A DNA stretch of 64,000 nt from Roseovarius dicentrarchi (GCF_003316635.1 NZ_QNQP01000001.1:239647-303646); one strand, 5' to 3'; shown: positions 9,214-19,800, counted from the stretch's first letter. The notes: generated from the sequence alone by a model not told the origin. Numbers and translations are program-made.

Positions 9214-9833
9214 GCGCGGTTGCCCTGCTCGATTACGCCTCGGTGCTGATCTTCGCGCTGACCGGCGCGCTGGTCGCCAGCCGCGCGCAGTTGGACATCG
9301 TCGGCTTTGCCTTTATCGCCAGCCTGACGGCGGTAGGCGGCGGCACCCTGCGCGATGTGATGCTGGACCGGCATCCGATCTTCTGGATGGGCGATCCAAC
9401 CTACATTTTGCTGGCCGCCGGCGCCGCCGTGCTGATCTTCTTCACCGCTCACCTGGTCGAAAGCCGCTATCGCTGGCTGCTGTGGCTTGACAGCTTTGCC
9501 TTGGCCGTTGCGGTCCCTGCGGGCGTTTCGGCGGCGCTGGCAATGGGACAGGCGCCGCTGATCGTTGTGCTGATGGGCGTCTCCACAGGCTGCATGGGCG
9601 GCCTGATGCGCGATGTCGTGGTCGGCGAGGTGCCGCTGGTCCTGCGCAAGGGCAAGCTATATGTCAGCGCCGCCTTCGCCGGGTCAAGCGTTGCGGCCAT
9701 ACTTGATCAATTCCAGTTCGACACCATCGTCGTGCTTGGCAGTTGCGGAGTGGTCACATGGTCGCTGCGCGCAGGCTCGCTCGCCTTCGGCTGGTCGATC
9801 CCGGTGTATAAAACATCACCGCCGCGCCAGTAA
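9210..9833 (+). CDS. TRIC-type (UPF0126) membrane protein
   Basis: A 207-residue membrane protein with two repeats of three membrane segments, the architecture of the UPF0126/TRIC cation-channel family. Signature glycine motifs are [17 protein letters not shown] in the first half and [18 protein letters not shown] in the second. Bacterial TRIC homologues conduct potassium or other monovalent cations in vitro; the physiological role here is unknown. It closes the ispH operon and is followed by a strong terminator. Confidence 0.88.
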   Translation: MSAVALLDYASVLIFALTGALVASRAQLDIVGFAFIASLTAVGGGTLRDVMLDRHPIFWMGDPTYILLAAGAAVLIFFTAHLVESRYRWLLWLDSFALAVAVPAGVSAALAMGQAPLIVVLMGVSTGCMGGLMRDVVVGEVPLVLRKGKLYVSAAFAGSSVAAILDQFQFDTIVVLGSCGVVTWSLRAGSLAFGWSIPVYKTSPPRQ

Positions 9834-9838
9834 AAAAC

Positions 9839-9872
9839 GCCTGCCTTATCGCGCGCCCCGCAGGCTTTTCTT
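9839..9872. terminator. Bidirectional intrinsic terminator
   Basis: GCCTGC pairs with GCAGGC around a 15-base loop, with an A-run on the left and TTTTCTT on the right. It can end both the plus-strand ispH operon and the minus-strand def-fmt operon. The right edge carries TCTTGGTCCAAATACCC, a motif also found after other terminators in this window. Confidence 0.78.
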
Positions 9873-9901
9873 GGTCCAAATACCCAAATCCGCCGCCGCG
9901 T

Positions 9902-10144
9902 TCAGCGCCGTCCGCGCCAATGGAACGGAACGATCACCAGCGCGCCAATGGAGGACACGATCGCATTCACTCCCGGCGACCCAAAGCCGATCCCGAACAT
10001 CAGCCGCACAAAGTAAAACAGGAATGCCCCGCCGACGCAGATGATGATCGACGGCAAAAACCCGTTGCGCGTGAACCCGGATTTCTCCGAGATATATCCG
10101 ACGATCCCGGCAATCACGACCGTCCCCATGATGGTAGGAAACAT
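9902..10144 (-). CDS. GlsB/YeaQ/YmgE family membrane protein
   Basis: An 80-residue protein with three hydrophobic segments and the glycine-rich layout of the transglycosylase-associated (GlsB/YeaQ/YmgE) family. These are small stress-related membrane proteins, and enzymatic transglycosylase activity has not been shown for them. The start ATG shares its A with the fmt stop (TGATG), so translation is probably coupled to fmt. Confidence 0.82.
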   Translation of the reverse strand: MFPTIMGTVVIAGIVGYISEKSGFTRNGFLPSIIICVGGAFLFYFVRLMFGIGFGSPGVNAIVSSIGALVIVPFHWRGRR

Positions 10145-11058
10145 CAGCCGTCACCCAAAATATCGCCCGCCGCAACGGACATGCCGCGCAGAAATTCCGC
10201 CCGGCCTTGCGCCGCGCGCCCGGCCCGCTGCAAGCGCAGAAGCTCCACAGCGCCCGATCCGCACGCGACCTCCAGCGCGTCGTTCAGCACCTGGCCCGCC
10301 GCGCCCTGCCCGCCTGTGACGCGCGAGGCCAGCAGCTTGACCCGCTGCCCGGCGATCTGCGTCCAGGCACCTGGAAACGGCGCAAGCCCTCGTATTTTCC
10401 GGTCAATCTCGGGCGCGCCGAGGGTCCAGTCGATCTGCGCTTCGGCCTTGTCGATCTTGGCGGCGTAGGTCACGCCCTGCTCGGCCTGCGGCTCCGGCAC
10501 CAGCGCATCCAGCCGTGCCAGCGCGTCGCAAATCAACGCAGCGCCCATAATGCTCAGACGGTCATGAAGCTGGCCGGTCGTCTCCTCGGCGCCAATCGGC
10601 GTCTGTTGGCGCATCAGGACCGGGCCGGTATCCAGCCCACGCTCCATCTGCATGATGCACACGCCGGTCTCGGCATCGCCGGCCATGATCGCGCGATGGA
10701 TCGGCGCCGCGCCGCGCCAGCGCGGCAACAGCGACGCATGAATATTCAGGCAGCCGCGCTGCGGCGCGTCCAGCACCTCTTGCGGCAGGATCAGGCCGTA
10801 GGCCACCACCACCGCAACATCTGCCTTCAGCGCAGCGAAGTCCGCGCGCTCCGCTTGCTCGCGAAAATTCAGCGGGTGGCGCACGTCCAGCCCCATTTCG
10901 GCCGCGCGGGCATGAACGGGCGTGGGCCGGTCCTTTTTCCCGCGCCCGGCCGGACGGGGCGGCTGAGTATAAACGGCGGCAATATCGTGACCTGCGGCGA
11001 CCAGCGCCTCCAGCACCGGCACCGAAAAATCGGGCGTTCCCATGAAGATCACGCGCAT
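10144..11058 (-). CDS. fmt: Methionyl-tRNA formyltransferase
   Basis: Formylates initiator Met-tRNA with 10-formyl-tetrahydrofolate. The 304-residue product shows [19 protein letters not shown], the flexible loop [17 protein letters not shown], the active-site region [22 protein letters not shown] and a C-terminal OB-like domain. It is co-transcribed with two deformylase-family genes immediately upstream, the usual pairing because deformylase removes the same formyl group. Confidence 0.97.
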   Translation of the reverse strand: MRVIFMGTPDFSVPVLEALVAAGHDIAAVYTQPPRPAGRGKKDRPTPVHARAAEMGLDVRHPLNFREQAERADFAALKADVAVVVAYGLILPQEVLDAPQRGCLNIHASLLPRWRGAAPIHRAIMAGDAETGVCIMQMERGLDTGPVLMRQQTPIGAEETTGQLHDRLSIMGAALICDALARLDALVPEPQAEQGVTYAAKIDKAEAQIDWTLGAPEIDRKIRGLAPFPGAWTQIAGQRVKLLASRVTGGQGAAGQVLNDALEVACGSGAVELLRLQRAGRAAQGRAEFLRGMSVAAGDILGDG

Positions 11059-11063
11059 CCGCC

Positions 11064-11561
11064 CTACCCCGCCAGCTTTCGCGCCTTGCGCAACAGCATG
11101 TCGCGGCGCAGTTTTGTCAGGCGGTCAAAATACATGCGACCGTTCAGGTGGTCGATCTGATGCTGCACCGAGGTGGCCCATAGCCCGACAAAATCGCGCT
11201 CCTCCACAGCGCCATCCGCGTTCATGAACCGCACCGTCACGGCACGGGGCCGCGCAACCAGCGCGGACAGGCCGGGCAGGTTCGGGCTGGCTTCCTCATG
11301 CGGGCGGAACTGGACGCTGGCATGCAGCACCTCGGGGTTGGCCATGCGGATCGCCTGACCGCGCGCCTCGCTGGCATCGACCACGGCAAGACGCAGCATC
11401 ACGCCAATCTGCGGCGCGGCAAGCCCGACGCCCGGCATCGCCTCCATCGTGTCGATCATGTCGTCCCACAGCGCAAGCGTATCCTCGGTGATCGCGTCCA
11501 CCGAGGCCGCGGACATGCGCAGCCGCTTGTCCGGCCAGGGGATGCAGCGGCGCACGGCCAT
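11064..11561 (-). CDS. Peptide deformylase-like protein lacking catalytic residues
   Basis: A 165-residue paralogue of peptide deformylase. Motif 1 is intact (GVGLAAPQ). Motif 2, normally EGCLS with the metal-binding cysteine, reads LPGLS. Motif 3, normally HEIDH, reads HQIDH, so the catalytic glutamate is replaced by glutamine. Both histidines remain. By family knowledge it should not be an active deformylase; a structural, regulatory or ribosome-binding role is possible. It sits between the complete def and fmt with gaps of about 5 bases, and the frame is open and undamaged. Confidence 0.88.
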   Translation of the reverse strand: MAVRRCIPWPDKRLRMSAASVDAITEDTLALWDDMIDTMEAMPGVGLAAPQIGVMLRLAVVDASEARGQAIRMANPEVLHASVQFRPHEEASPNLPGLSALVARPRAVTVRFMNADGAVEERDFVGLWATSVQHQIDHLNGRMYFDRLTKLRRDMLLRKARKLAG

Positions 11562-11566
11562 ATGCC

Positions 11567-12085
11567 CTAACCCCGCGCCATTTCGCGCTTCAACTTTTGC
11601 ATCCGGCGCGTGATCAGCTGCCGCTTCATCGGGCCAATATGGTCAATGAACAGCTTGCCATCCAGATGGTCGATCTCGTGCTGGACGCAGGTCGCCCACA
11701 GGCCGTCAAACCCGGCTGTCTGCTCGTCGCCGTCCATATCGATCCAGCGCACTTCCACCTCGGCGGGGCGCTTGACCTCGGCATATTGGTCGGGGATGGA
11801 CAGGCACCCCTCCTCATAGACGTTCATCGCGTCGGACACGGCGGTGATTTCCGGGTTGAACATGACCACAGGTTCGGGCGCGGCGCCCTCCTCCTTGACG
11901 CAATCCATGACGATCAGGCGGCTCAGCACGCCGACCTGCGGCGCGGCCAGGCCAATGCCCGGCGCGTCATACATCGTCTCCAGCATGTCCTTGGCCAGAG
12001 CGTGCATTTGGCCCGTCACATCCGCGACAGGATCGCAGAGCTTTTTCAGGCGCGGGTCGGGATGGATCAGGATCGGCATTTTCAT
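11567..12085 (-). CDS. def: Peptide deformylase
   Basis: Removes the N-formyl group from nascent proteins. All three motifs are present: GIGLAAPQ, EEGCLSIPD with the metal-binding cysteine, and QHEIDHLDG with two metal histidines and the catalytic glutamate. It is 172 residues from the ATG at 12083-12085 (MKMPILIHPDPRLKK). The frame is open 15 codons further and an alternative ATG lies two codons downstream; no clear ribosome site separates them. It heads the def / def-like / fmt / YeaQ-like operon. Confidence 0.96.
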   Translation of the reverse strand: MKMPILIHPDPRLKKLCDPVADVTGQMHALAKDMLETMYDAPGIGLAAPQVGVLSRLIVMDCVKEEGAAPEPVVMFNPEITAVSDAMNVYEEGCLSIPDQYAEVKRPAEVEVRWIDMDGDEQTAGFDGLWATCVQHEIDHLDGKLFIDHIGPMKRQLITRRMQKLKREMARG

Positions 12086-12194
12086 GGAAATGCATGTAGG
12101 CCACCCGCAGCCCCAGCGCAACGGGTGCAACGGCCCTTGCGCTTGCCCGCAGGTCGTTTAGCGTCGCGCCGGGCGACAAAACGGAGGTGGCACC

Positions 12195-13364
12195 ATGAAT
12201 TTCGACGAAATAATCGACCGCGTCGGCACACATTCCAGCAAATGGGACATGATGGAGCCGATTTATGGCGTCAGCCCGCAGGACGGCATCCCGATGTGGG
12301 TCGCCGACATGGATTTCCGCCCGCCGCAATGCGTGTCGGACGCGGTCAAGGCGATGCATGACCACGGCGTTTACGGCTATTTCGGAGACGAGGGCGCCTA
12401 CCGCGCCGCAATTCAATGGTGGATGAAAGAGCGGCACGGCTGGACGCTGGACAAGGATGCGATCTTTACCACGCATGGCTTGGTCAACGGCACGGCGATG
12501 TGTCTGGACGCATTTACCCGGCCCGGCGACGGCGTCGTTCTGATGACGCCGGTGTATCACGCATTCGCCCGCGTCATCAAAGCGGCGGGGCGCCAGGTGA
12601 TCGAATGCCAACTGGCCCTGGAGGCGGGCAAGTACCGGATGGACTTCAGCGCATGGGACGCGCAGATGACCGGCAACGAGACGCTGCTGATCCTTTGCTC
12701 ACCGCACAACCCCGGCGGGCGCGTCTGGACGGCGGACGAATTGCAGGGCGTTGCCGATTTTGCCCGGCGTCACGACCTGCTTCTGGTATCGGACGAAATT
12801 CACCACGATCTGGTTATGCCGGGTCACCGCCACATTCCGATGGCTAATATAGGCGGCGTCGAAGATCGACTGGTAATGATGACCGCCACGACCAAGACCT
12901 TCAACATCGCCGGATCGCACACCGGCAACGTGATAATTCCCGATCCCGATCTGCGCACTCGTTTTGCGGCACGCATGGCAGCGATGGGCCTGTCGGCCAA
13001 CTCCTTTGGCCTATTCATGACCGAGGCGGCCTATTCCCCCGAAGGTGCGGCTTGGGTCGATGCCTTGGTGCAGTATCTGGACGGCAACCGCCAGATATTT
13101 GACGACGGCGTGAACGCCATCCCGGGTGTTACATCAATGCCGCTTGAGTCGACCTATCTGGCATGGGTGGATTTCAGCGGCACTGGCATGGCTCAGGACG
13201 ACATCATCGACCGCGTGCAATCCGGCGCCCGCATCGCCGCCAACCACGGACCGACCTTTGGCAAAGGCGGGGACAGCTACCTTCGCTTCAACATCGCAAC
13301 CCCCCGCGCGCGCATTGTCGAAGCGGTTCAGCGGCTGCAAGCCGCATTTGAGGATCTCCAATAA
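12195..13364 (+). CDS. MalY/PatB family PLP-dependent C-S lyase (cystathionine beta-lyase type)
   Basis: A fold-type I PLP enzyme of the PatB/MalY group, whose members cleave C-S bonds in cystathionine, cysteine or their conjugates. Seen in 389 residues: GVSPQDGIPMWVADMDF near the N-terminus, LCSPHNPGGRVW, VSDEIHHDLVMPG, the PLP lysine in TATTKTFNIAGSHTGN, and the C-terminal LRFNIATPRARI. GGAGG lies 6 bases before the ATG. It is divergent from def and single. The true substrate cannot be read from sequence. Confidence 0.88.
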   Translation: MNFDEIIDRVGTHSSKWDMMEPIYGVSPQDGIPMWVADMDFRPPQCVSDAVKAMHDHGVYGYFGDEGAYRAAIQWWMKERHGWTLDKDAIFTTHGLVNGTAMCLDAFTRPGDGVVLMTPVYHAFARVIKAAGRQVIECQLALEAGKYRMDFSAWDAQMTGNETLLILCSPHNPGGRVWTADELQGVADFARRHDLLLVSDEIHHDLVMPGHRHIPMANIGGVEDRLVMMTATTKTFNIAGSHTGNVIIPDPDLRTRFAARMAAMGLSANSFGLFMTEAAYSPEGAAWVDALVQYLDGNRQIFDDGVNAIPGVTSMPLESTYLAWVDFSGTGMAQDDIIDRVQSGARIAANHGPTFGKGGDSYLRFNIATPRARIVEAVQRLQAAFEDLQ

Positions 13365-13470
13365 CCGTACGGTCAATAGGCGAGAAGCGAGCAAACGATT
13401 GCGTACCGGCCCCGGCTTGCATGATCGGGACACATCGACGCCCGGCTGCGCACTCGAACCCTGCCCGGCC

Positions 13471-13827
13471 TCAGCTGCTGAAATCCTCCAGCAGCCCGGC
13501 CGGGCGGTCCGGCGCACGCTCAAAGTCCAGCGGCTGATTTCCGGATGCATCAGTCACGCGCTTATAGTCGAAATGCCACTCGCCCCCCTCCTCCGCCGCA
13601 GCGACAATCAGGCATTGCGAAATATGACGCGCCCCGTCAAACAGATCCACCCGCCCGCGCAGATGCGGCGCATCGGCGGCATCCACGGCAAATCCGCCCG
13701 GCCATGCCCGCAGAATCCGGTAAACCTTACCGTCTACCTCAACCCTCAAACGGTGGCTTTTGAGACAGGCAGCGCGGCGCGCGGCATCCAGTCCAAGTTG
13801 CACCTCACTGGGTAAACCCGATTCCAT
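13471..13827 (-). CDS. Conserved hypothetical protein, possibly PilZ-like
   Basis: A 118-residue soluble protein. GGAGG lies 7 bases before the ATG at 13825-13827, which favours this start over the upstream ones. The central stretch from HRLRVEVDGKVYRIL to DAPHLRGRVDLFDG resembles a PilZ-like beta-barrel in layout, but the diagnostic RxxxR and DxSxxG signature for cyclic-di-GMP binding is not convincing. No operon partner is clear; the receiver-domain gene is upstream on the same strand, about 105 bases away. Confidence 0.6.
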   Translation of the reverse strand: MESGLPSEVQLGLDAARRAACLKSHRLRVEVDGKVYRILRAWPGGFAVDAADAPHLRGRVDLFDGARHISQCLIVAAAEEGGEWHFDYKRVTDASGNQPLDFERAPDRPAGLLEDFSS

Positions 13828-13932
13828 GACCATTCCTCCCGCGCTCTTGGCTTCCTGTCTAGGATGCAGGCAAAATGGTTCCAATCAAGTTAAGATCTCC
13901 GAAAAATTTCGGACGTCGCGCTTTTGCATGCC

Positions 13933-14307
13933 TCAAACTGTATCCGGGCTATGCCGTCCATAATGCGCCACCATGGTCGCCAGGTCTTCGGGCGGGGTGC
14001 TGTTGTGAACAAATGCGCGCGCATTCGAGCACAGCTCGAAAATAGAGCCGTCAGAGAAAAAAGAGGTGCTGTTGACGAAGATGATCTGCGCCTCGGGATG
14101 TTTGTAGCTGGCGTAATCGGCCACCGCCAGCGCGCTGCCGTCACTTAAGACCAGATCCAGGACGATGACGGCAAAGAAGGCTGTCTGAAGCGCCGAAATC
14201 GCTTGTTGCTGGTCAGCCTCCAGACGCACAGTCAGCCCCTGACGCTCCATGTGGCGCTGCCACAACCGTCCCAGATCAGGATCGCTTTCGACAATAAGAA
14301 CGTTCAT
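13933..14307 (-). CDS. Single-domain response-regulator-like protein with altered active site
   Basis: A 124-residue receiver domain with no output domain. The probable phosphorylation aspartate is in VIVLDLVLSDG (near residue 51), and the strand-4 Ser/Thr is present in IIFVNSTS. The acidic pair reads ES rather than DD/ED, and the strand-5 lysine (normally KP) is replaced in FVHNSTPPED. It may therefore signal weakly or without phosphorylation. The start follows GGGGAT. No kinase is adjacent. Confidence 0.78.
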   Translation of the reverse strand: MNVLIVESDPDLGRLWQRHMERQGLTVRLEADQQQAISALQTAFFAVIVLDLVLSDGSALAVADYASYKHPEAQIIFVNSTSFFSDGSIFELCSNARAFVHNSTPPEDLATMVAHYGRHSPDTV

Positions 14308-14528
14308 CGCAATCCCCAACACACCCACATCGTCCACCATCGAAGCGCCCGTCCAGCAACCGCGCCGCAAGAACAGGAGCGTTTAGTCTTTCGCAATTCT
14401 CATTGCAAACCTACTGCTGAATGAGGCAGGTCCAAAGCTGGCGCGAAGACGCCCCCTTGGTCGCAGGCTTCGGCAAGTATCCGCCTGTATCACGCTGGAA
14501 TTGTGCACGAGAGGTAGGAGTTGAGACT

Positions 14529-15440
14529 ATGAGCATCGCTGCAATCGTGACAATCGCCATGGCGCTGGACGCCTTGCTGGGCGAGCCGCGCTGGCTGTGG
14601 CAAAAATTGCCTCATCCAGCGGTTTTGATGGGCCGGGCCATCGACGCACTGGACAGCAGGTGGAACATTGGCACCGCGCGCCGCGCGAAGGGTGTCGCGG
14701 CTATTGCCCTGCTTGGCACTGCCGCGATCGCCATTGGCGTTTTGCTGTCGCAGGGCGGCGTTATATTTAGCGCCGTCATCGCGGCCATTTTAATCGCGCA
14801 GCGATCCTTGTGCGATCATGTGGCTGCCGTCGCATCCGCATTGCGCCTGTCCCTGCCGGAGGGGCGCGCGGCAGTCGCCATGATTGTCGGCAGGGATACA
14901 GCCCAAATGGACGCGCCTGCAGTGACGCGAGCGGCCATCGAATCGGCGGCTGAAAACTTCAGTGATGGCGTGATCGCACCTCTCTTCTGGCTTGGCATCG
15001 GTGGGTTGCCGGGGCTGATACTGTATAAGATGGTCAATACGGCCGACAGTATGATTGGCCACCTGACGCCCCGCCACGCGCAATTCGGTTGGGCAGCAGC
15101 ACGTCTCGACGATTTCATGAACCTTGTTCCCGCCCGCATCAGCGCTCTGCTCATCTCGGCCCTATCCCGCCCACGGCCCGTATGGTCCGACATAGCGACC
15201 GAGGCACGGCAGCACCGCTCACCGAATGCCGGCTGGCCCGAAGCGGCCATGGCACGCGCAATCGGCGTCGCGCTGTCAGGTCCACGTGCGTATCACGGCA
15301 AGATGCAGATGCATCCTTTCGTCAATCCGAATGGTTCGAAAAACCCCAGACCGCTGCATATCGATGCCGCGGTTACGGTGCTGTGGAAAGCTTGGTCAGT
15401 TGTTTTTTCCATCGCGCTCCTTTTCATTCTTTTCCTCTAA
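14529..15440 (+). CDS. cbiB: Adenosylcobinamide-phosphate synthase (CbiB/CobD type)
   Basis: Membrane protein that attaches the aminopropanol linker to adenosylcobyric acid in cobalamin synthesis. Features in 303 residues: ALDALLGEPRWLWQKLPHPAVLMG at the N-terminus (family DxxxGDP-like opening), GRDTAQMDAPAVTRAAIESAAENFSDG, LYKMVNTADSMIGH and AARLDDFMNLVPAR. Several hydrophobic stretches are present, including one at the C-terminus. GGTAGGAG precedes the ATG. It stands alone, and no cobalamin riboswitch is visible directly upstream. Confidence 0.93.
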   Translation: MSIAAIVTIAMALDALLGEPRWLWQKLPHPAVLMGRAIDALDSRWNIGTARRAKGVAAIALLGTAAIAIGVLLSQGGVIFSAVIAAILIAQRSLCDHVAAVASALRLSLPEGRAAVAMIVGRDTAQMDAPAVTRAAIESAAENFSDGVIAPLFWLGIGGLPGLILYKMVNTADSMIGHLTPRHAQFGWAAARLDDFMNLVPARISALLISALSRPRPVWSDIATEARQHRSPNAGWPEAAMARAIGVALSGPRAYHGKMQMHPFVNPNGSKNPRPLHIDAAVTVLWKAWSVVFSIALLFILFL

Positions 15441-15546
15441 AGACCTGCACGTTGCCCAAGAATGGCCTCATAATCGTTAAATTTCCGTTTCAAACCGGCA
15501 GCAACTTGCACGTCTTGGCAGCAATTTAATTCAAACGAGGACAAAC

Positions 15547-16716
15547 ATGCGTTTTCTGCACATAATGGCCGCCATTGCGCTAAGCGCTGCGCCCGCATTG
15601 GCCACACCATGTGGTGGAAACTTTGGCGACTTTGTCGCGGATTTGAAGCAGGACGCGATAGACCAAGGCCACGATCCGGCGACTGTTAACAGTTTCTTCA
15701 GCCATGTGCGCCAGGATGCAAAGGTATTGCAAGCGGACCAGGCACAGGGCGTATTCCAGAAACCATTTACCGAATTCGCGCGACATCTTATTTCATCTAA
15801 TCGCCTCAACACAGGAAAGGCCAAAGCGAAAACCAACAGCACCGTTTTTGACCGAATTGACCGACAATATGGCGTCAATCGGGGTATCTTGCTATCTTTC
15901 TGGGCTTTCGAAACAGATTTCGGCGGGTTTCAGGGCGATTTTAACACGTTGAATGCACTGGTGACATTGGCCCATGATTGTCGCCGCCCGGCACTGTTCC
16001 GTCCTCAGGTTCTTGCGGCACTCCGCCTGTTCGAGCAGGGAAGCTTTGATCCGGCACGGACCACCGGAGCGTGGGCCGGCGAAATCGGCATGGTGCAGAT
16101 GTTGCCACAGGATATTCTGGACAACGGTGTGGATGGTGATGGTGACGGACGGGTTTCGCTAAAGGTTTCCGCGCCGGACGCGTTGATGTCCGGTGCGCGC
16201 ATGTTGCAAAGCCTGGGCTGGCGCGCAGGCGAGCCTTGGTTACAGGAAGTTGCCGTGCCCCAAACCCTCGACTGGTCCCTGACTGGATTGCGCACCACAA
16301 AGACAGGGGCGGAATGGAAGGCGCTGGGCGTGAGCGCCCGGACCGGTGAGATCGCGGCAGACCTGCCCGCAAATATCTTGCTGCCCGAAGGACGCAGCGG
16401 GCCCGCGTTTATCGCTTATCCTAATTTTCAGGTCCTTTTTGAATGGAATCAAAGCTATACTTACGTTCTGACCGCAGCCTATTTCGCCACCCGGCTTGAA
16501 GGTGCGCCGATCATGACGGCCGGCCAACCTGCGCCCGGTCTGGCGTCAAGCCAGATGAAACAGTTGCAGCAAAAGTTGTCCGAGCGTGGATATGATGTGG
16601 GCAAGATTGATGGAATCCTTGGCGCAGGAACGCGCGCTGCTGTTCAGGATGTCCAGCAGGAATTGGGACTACCGGCAGATGCCTGGCCAACGCGTGATCT
16701 TTTGAACCGCTTGTAG
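15547..16716 (+). CDS. Lytic murein transglycosylase (MltB-like) with C-terminal peptidoglycan-binding domain
   Basis: An exported cell-wall enzyme that cleaves glycan strands to 1,6-anhydro ends. A signal peptide (MRFLHIMAAIALSAAPALA) is followed by an SLT domain of the MltB type: the catalytic Glu is in LSFWAFETDFG, followed by FRPQVLAALRLFEQG, GEIGMVQMLPQDIL and VDGDGDGRVSL. A C-terminal peptidoglycan_binding_1 domain (LQQKLSERGYDVGKIDGILGAGTRAAVQDVQ, read with breaks) completes 389 residues. About 145 bases without a recognised feature separate it from smc, which is convergent. Confidence 0.93.
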   Translation: MRFLHIMAAIALSAAPALATPCGGNFGDFVADLKQDAIDQGHDPATVNSFFSHVRQDAKVLQADQAQGVFQKPFTEFARHLISSNRLNTGKAKAKTNSTVFDRIDRQYGVNRGILLSFWAFETDFGGFQGDFNTLNALVTLAHDCRRPALFRPQVLAALRLFEQGSFDPARTTGAWAGEIGMVQMLPQDILDNGVDGDGDGRVSLKVSAPDALMSGARMLQSLGWRAGEPWLQEVAVPQTLDWSLTGLRTTKTGAEWKALGVSARTGEIAADLPANILLPEGRSGPAFIAYPNFQVLFEWNQSYTYVLTAAYFATRLEGAPIMTAGQPAPGLASSQMKQLQQKLSERGYDVGKIDGILGAGTRAAVQDVQQELGLPADAWPTRDLLNRL

Positions 16717-16861
16717 GCTTTGCTCATCACTCCTTGAAGGTTTTCGATTAGTCAGACTTCAATGGCGCCCCCAGATTACAGAGATCGCCCGTATCAGGCG
16801 CTCCAGATTGAAGGGGCAATCTTTGCTTCAAAACACGAACGACGTATTTTTGCGTTACAGA

Positions 16862-19800
16862 TCAAGCAACCATTTCCTCGGCTTTTTTAAGGTCAACTGA
16901 AACCAATTGAGACACGCCTTGCTCGGCCATTGTGACGCCGAACAGGCGATCCATACGGCTCATCGTGACGGCGTTGTGGGTGATAATCAAAAACCGTGTT
17001 TCTGTACGGCGGCACATTTCGTCCAGAAGATCACAAAAACGCGCGACGTTGGCATCGTCCAGTGGCGCGTCGACCTCATCCAGAACGCAAATGGGTGCGG
17101 GGTTGGCCAAGAACACCCCGAAGATCAGCGCGAGGGCTGTCAGCGTCTGCTCCCCCCCTGAAAGCAGGCTGAGCGTGGCCAGTTTCTTGCCGGGCGGCTG
17201 GCACATGATTTCCAGACCGGCCTCCAGTGGATCGTCGCTTTCGACCAGTACCAGATTGGCCTCGCCGCCGCCAAAGAGATGCTTGAACAAGGTGGAAAAG
17301 TTGGTGTTTACCTGATCAAACGCCGCCAAAAGGCGCTCGCGGCCTTCGCGGTTCAGGCTGCTGATTCCGCTGCGCAGCGCCTTGATCGCCTCTTCCAGAT
17401 CGGTTTTTTCCGATATCAGCGCGCCATGCTCTGCCTCGATCTCCTTGGCATCCTCCTCGGCGCGCAGGTTGACCGAGCCCAGTGCGTCGCGCTGGCGCTT
17501 CAGGCGGTTTACATCGGCCTCGATGCTGTCCAGCGACGGCATGTTTTCAGTATCCACCGCGAGCGTGTCCGCCAGCGCCTCTGGCGTTGAGTCCAGTTCG
17601 TCCCTGATGCGCTCATGCGCGGCGCGTCTTGCTTCGCTGGCGCCGTCAGCGCGTGCCTCGCTGCGGGCGCGCGCCTCGCGCGCCTCGCCGGCGGCGCGCT
17701 CGGTCGTGCGTTCGGTTTCCGTGGCATCGCGCAGCGCGGTGTCAGCAGCAGCCAGCGCCGTGCGGGACTGATCGCTCCGCGCGCGCGCATCGGCAATCTT
17801 TTGCGTCAGCGCCTCGGCCTTTTGCGCCAAAACCGCCGGTATCGCGGACGCCTCCGCCAGTTCCGCCTGAGCGCTGTCCTTGCGCGCGATCAATTCGGCG
17901 CTTCTCTTTTCGGCCGTTTCAAGCCGGGTGCGCCAGCTTGCAAGCTCGCGCGCCACGTCTTGCCGGCGGCGCACGCGGGCGTCGCCCTCGCGGCGCAGCT
18001 CGTCATGGGCCGCGCGGCGCGACATCATGGTGATGCGCGCAGCCTCTACCGCGGTTTTGACGTCGTCGACGCGGGCGCGTTCCTGGTCCAGATCGCCAAG
18101 CGCCGACAGCGCGGCCTCGGCCTCCGCCAACTGGGCGCGGCCGGCCATCGCGTCCTCCTCATGCCGGGTCACGGCGAGGCCCAGCGCCTCCTGCTTGGAC
18201 GCGGCCAGCGTCCGATCGGCTTCGGCGCGGCTGAGCGCGCGGGAGGCGTCGCCGATGGCGCTGTCTGCGCTGCGACGGGCGGCGCGGGCGGCTGTGTCGG
18301 CTTCGGTCCGCTCGGCCAACTGGCGCTTGAGCGTGTCATGCGCGGCGCGGGCGCCTTCCGCACGGGCGGTGGCGTGTTCCAGCAATTGTTTCAGCTCTTC
18401 CAATCGGTTAAGCTGCTGAAGGCGTAGCGCCGCTGCGGATGGGGCATCCTCCGCCCAGGCGCGGAATCCATCCCAGCGCCACAAATCCCCCTCGACGCTG
18501 ACCAGCCGCTGGCCGGGTTTCAAAAGCGCCTGCAAACGCGGGCCATCATCTGAATCGACCAGACCGATCTGGCTCATCCGGCGCGCCAGAACATCGGGAA
18601 CCGATACGTTTTGCGTCAGGGGCGGCACCCCTTCGGGCAGGGTTTGAGCTTGCGGATAATCCGGCAACTCCGTCCAGCCGGACGGCCCGTCCGCCGCGAC
18701 CTGAGGCGCGCGCAGATCATCGGCCAGCGCGGCGCCCAGCGCCTTTTCATAGCCTTGCTGCACTTGCAGCCGGTCCAGTATCTGGCCGCCTTCTGCCGTA
18801 TCCCGGTCCAGCATCCGGGCCAGCGCTGACACTTCGGCGCTGAGCGCGCTGAATTCACCGTCCGCGGCGCTGCGCTCGGCGCGCGCATCCGCCTCGCGCG
18901 TTTGCGCCTCGCTGCGGGCCTCATCGGCAGCGATCAGCGCGGCCTCAGCGGCATCGGCGGCCTGCCGGGCCGTCTGCTCGGCCTCCCTCGCGGCTTCGAA
19001 ATCGCGGCCGGCGGTGTCCATCATCGCGCGGCTTTGCTCGACTGCGGCGCGGGCGCGCGACGCCTCAGCCTCGCTGCGGTCCAGCGTTTTGCGGCTGTCA
19101 GAGACGAGCCGGGCAGCAGATTGGTGCCGGGCAGACAGGCGCGCGACATCCTCGGTCAGGATGGCCAGATCGCTTTCGCGTTCCTGCAAAACCTCGCTTG
19201 CCTCAGTTGCCGCTTCCGCGGCAGCGTCCAGCATATCCTCATGGCCCTCATCGGCATCGGCCAGTTCCGCCTCTTCGGCGCCAAGGCGCGTGATCGTGTC
19301 GTCCGCGTCCTGATTCAGCTCCGCCTCGCGGGCAAAGTCACGGTCCAGTTGCGCAATGCGGCCTTCCAGCGTTTCGATGCGCGTGCGGGCGGCGGTGGCC
19401 TGATCGGTCAGGCTGGCCTGCTCAACGGTCAGGCGCTGAAGCACAGCGGCGGCGATCGCCTCCTCCTCGCGCAGACCCGGCAGCGCCTCTTCGGCGCCGA
19501 TGCGTGCCTTGGCCGCCGCGCGCGCGGCTGTTTCGGCGCGCGTCGTGGCCGTGATCCGCTCGCGCAGTTCGGCGCGGGCGGCGGCCAGCGCCTGATCCGC
19601 CTCATGCCAGCGACGATAGAGAAGCAGGCCCTCGGCGGCGCGCAGGGCATCCCCGATGGTGCGATACCGGGCCGCCTGCCGGGCCTGCCGGGCCAGCGTC
19701 GCCAGTTGCGCGGCCAGCTGGTCCACCGTGTCATCGACGCGTGTCAGATTGGCCTCGGCGCCGCGCAGCTTCAGCTCCGCCTCGTGGCGGCGCTGATAGA

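Noticed and set aside
14421..14528. A cobalamin riboswitch upstream of cbiB
   Set aside because: I looked because cbiB is a B12 gene, but the B12-box and the CCGCAACTGTAAG core are not there.
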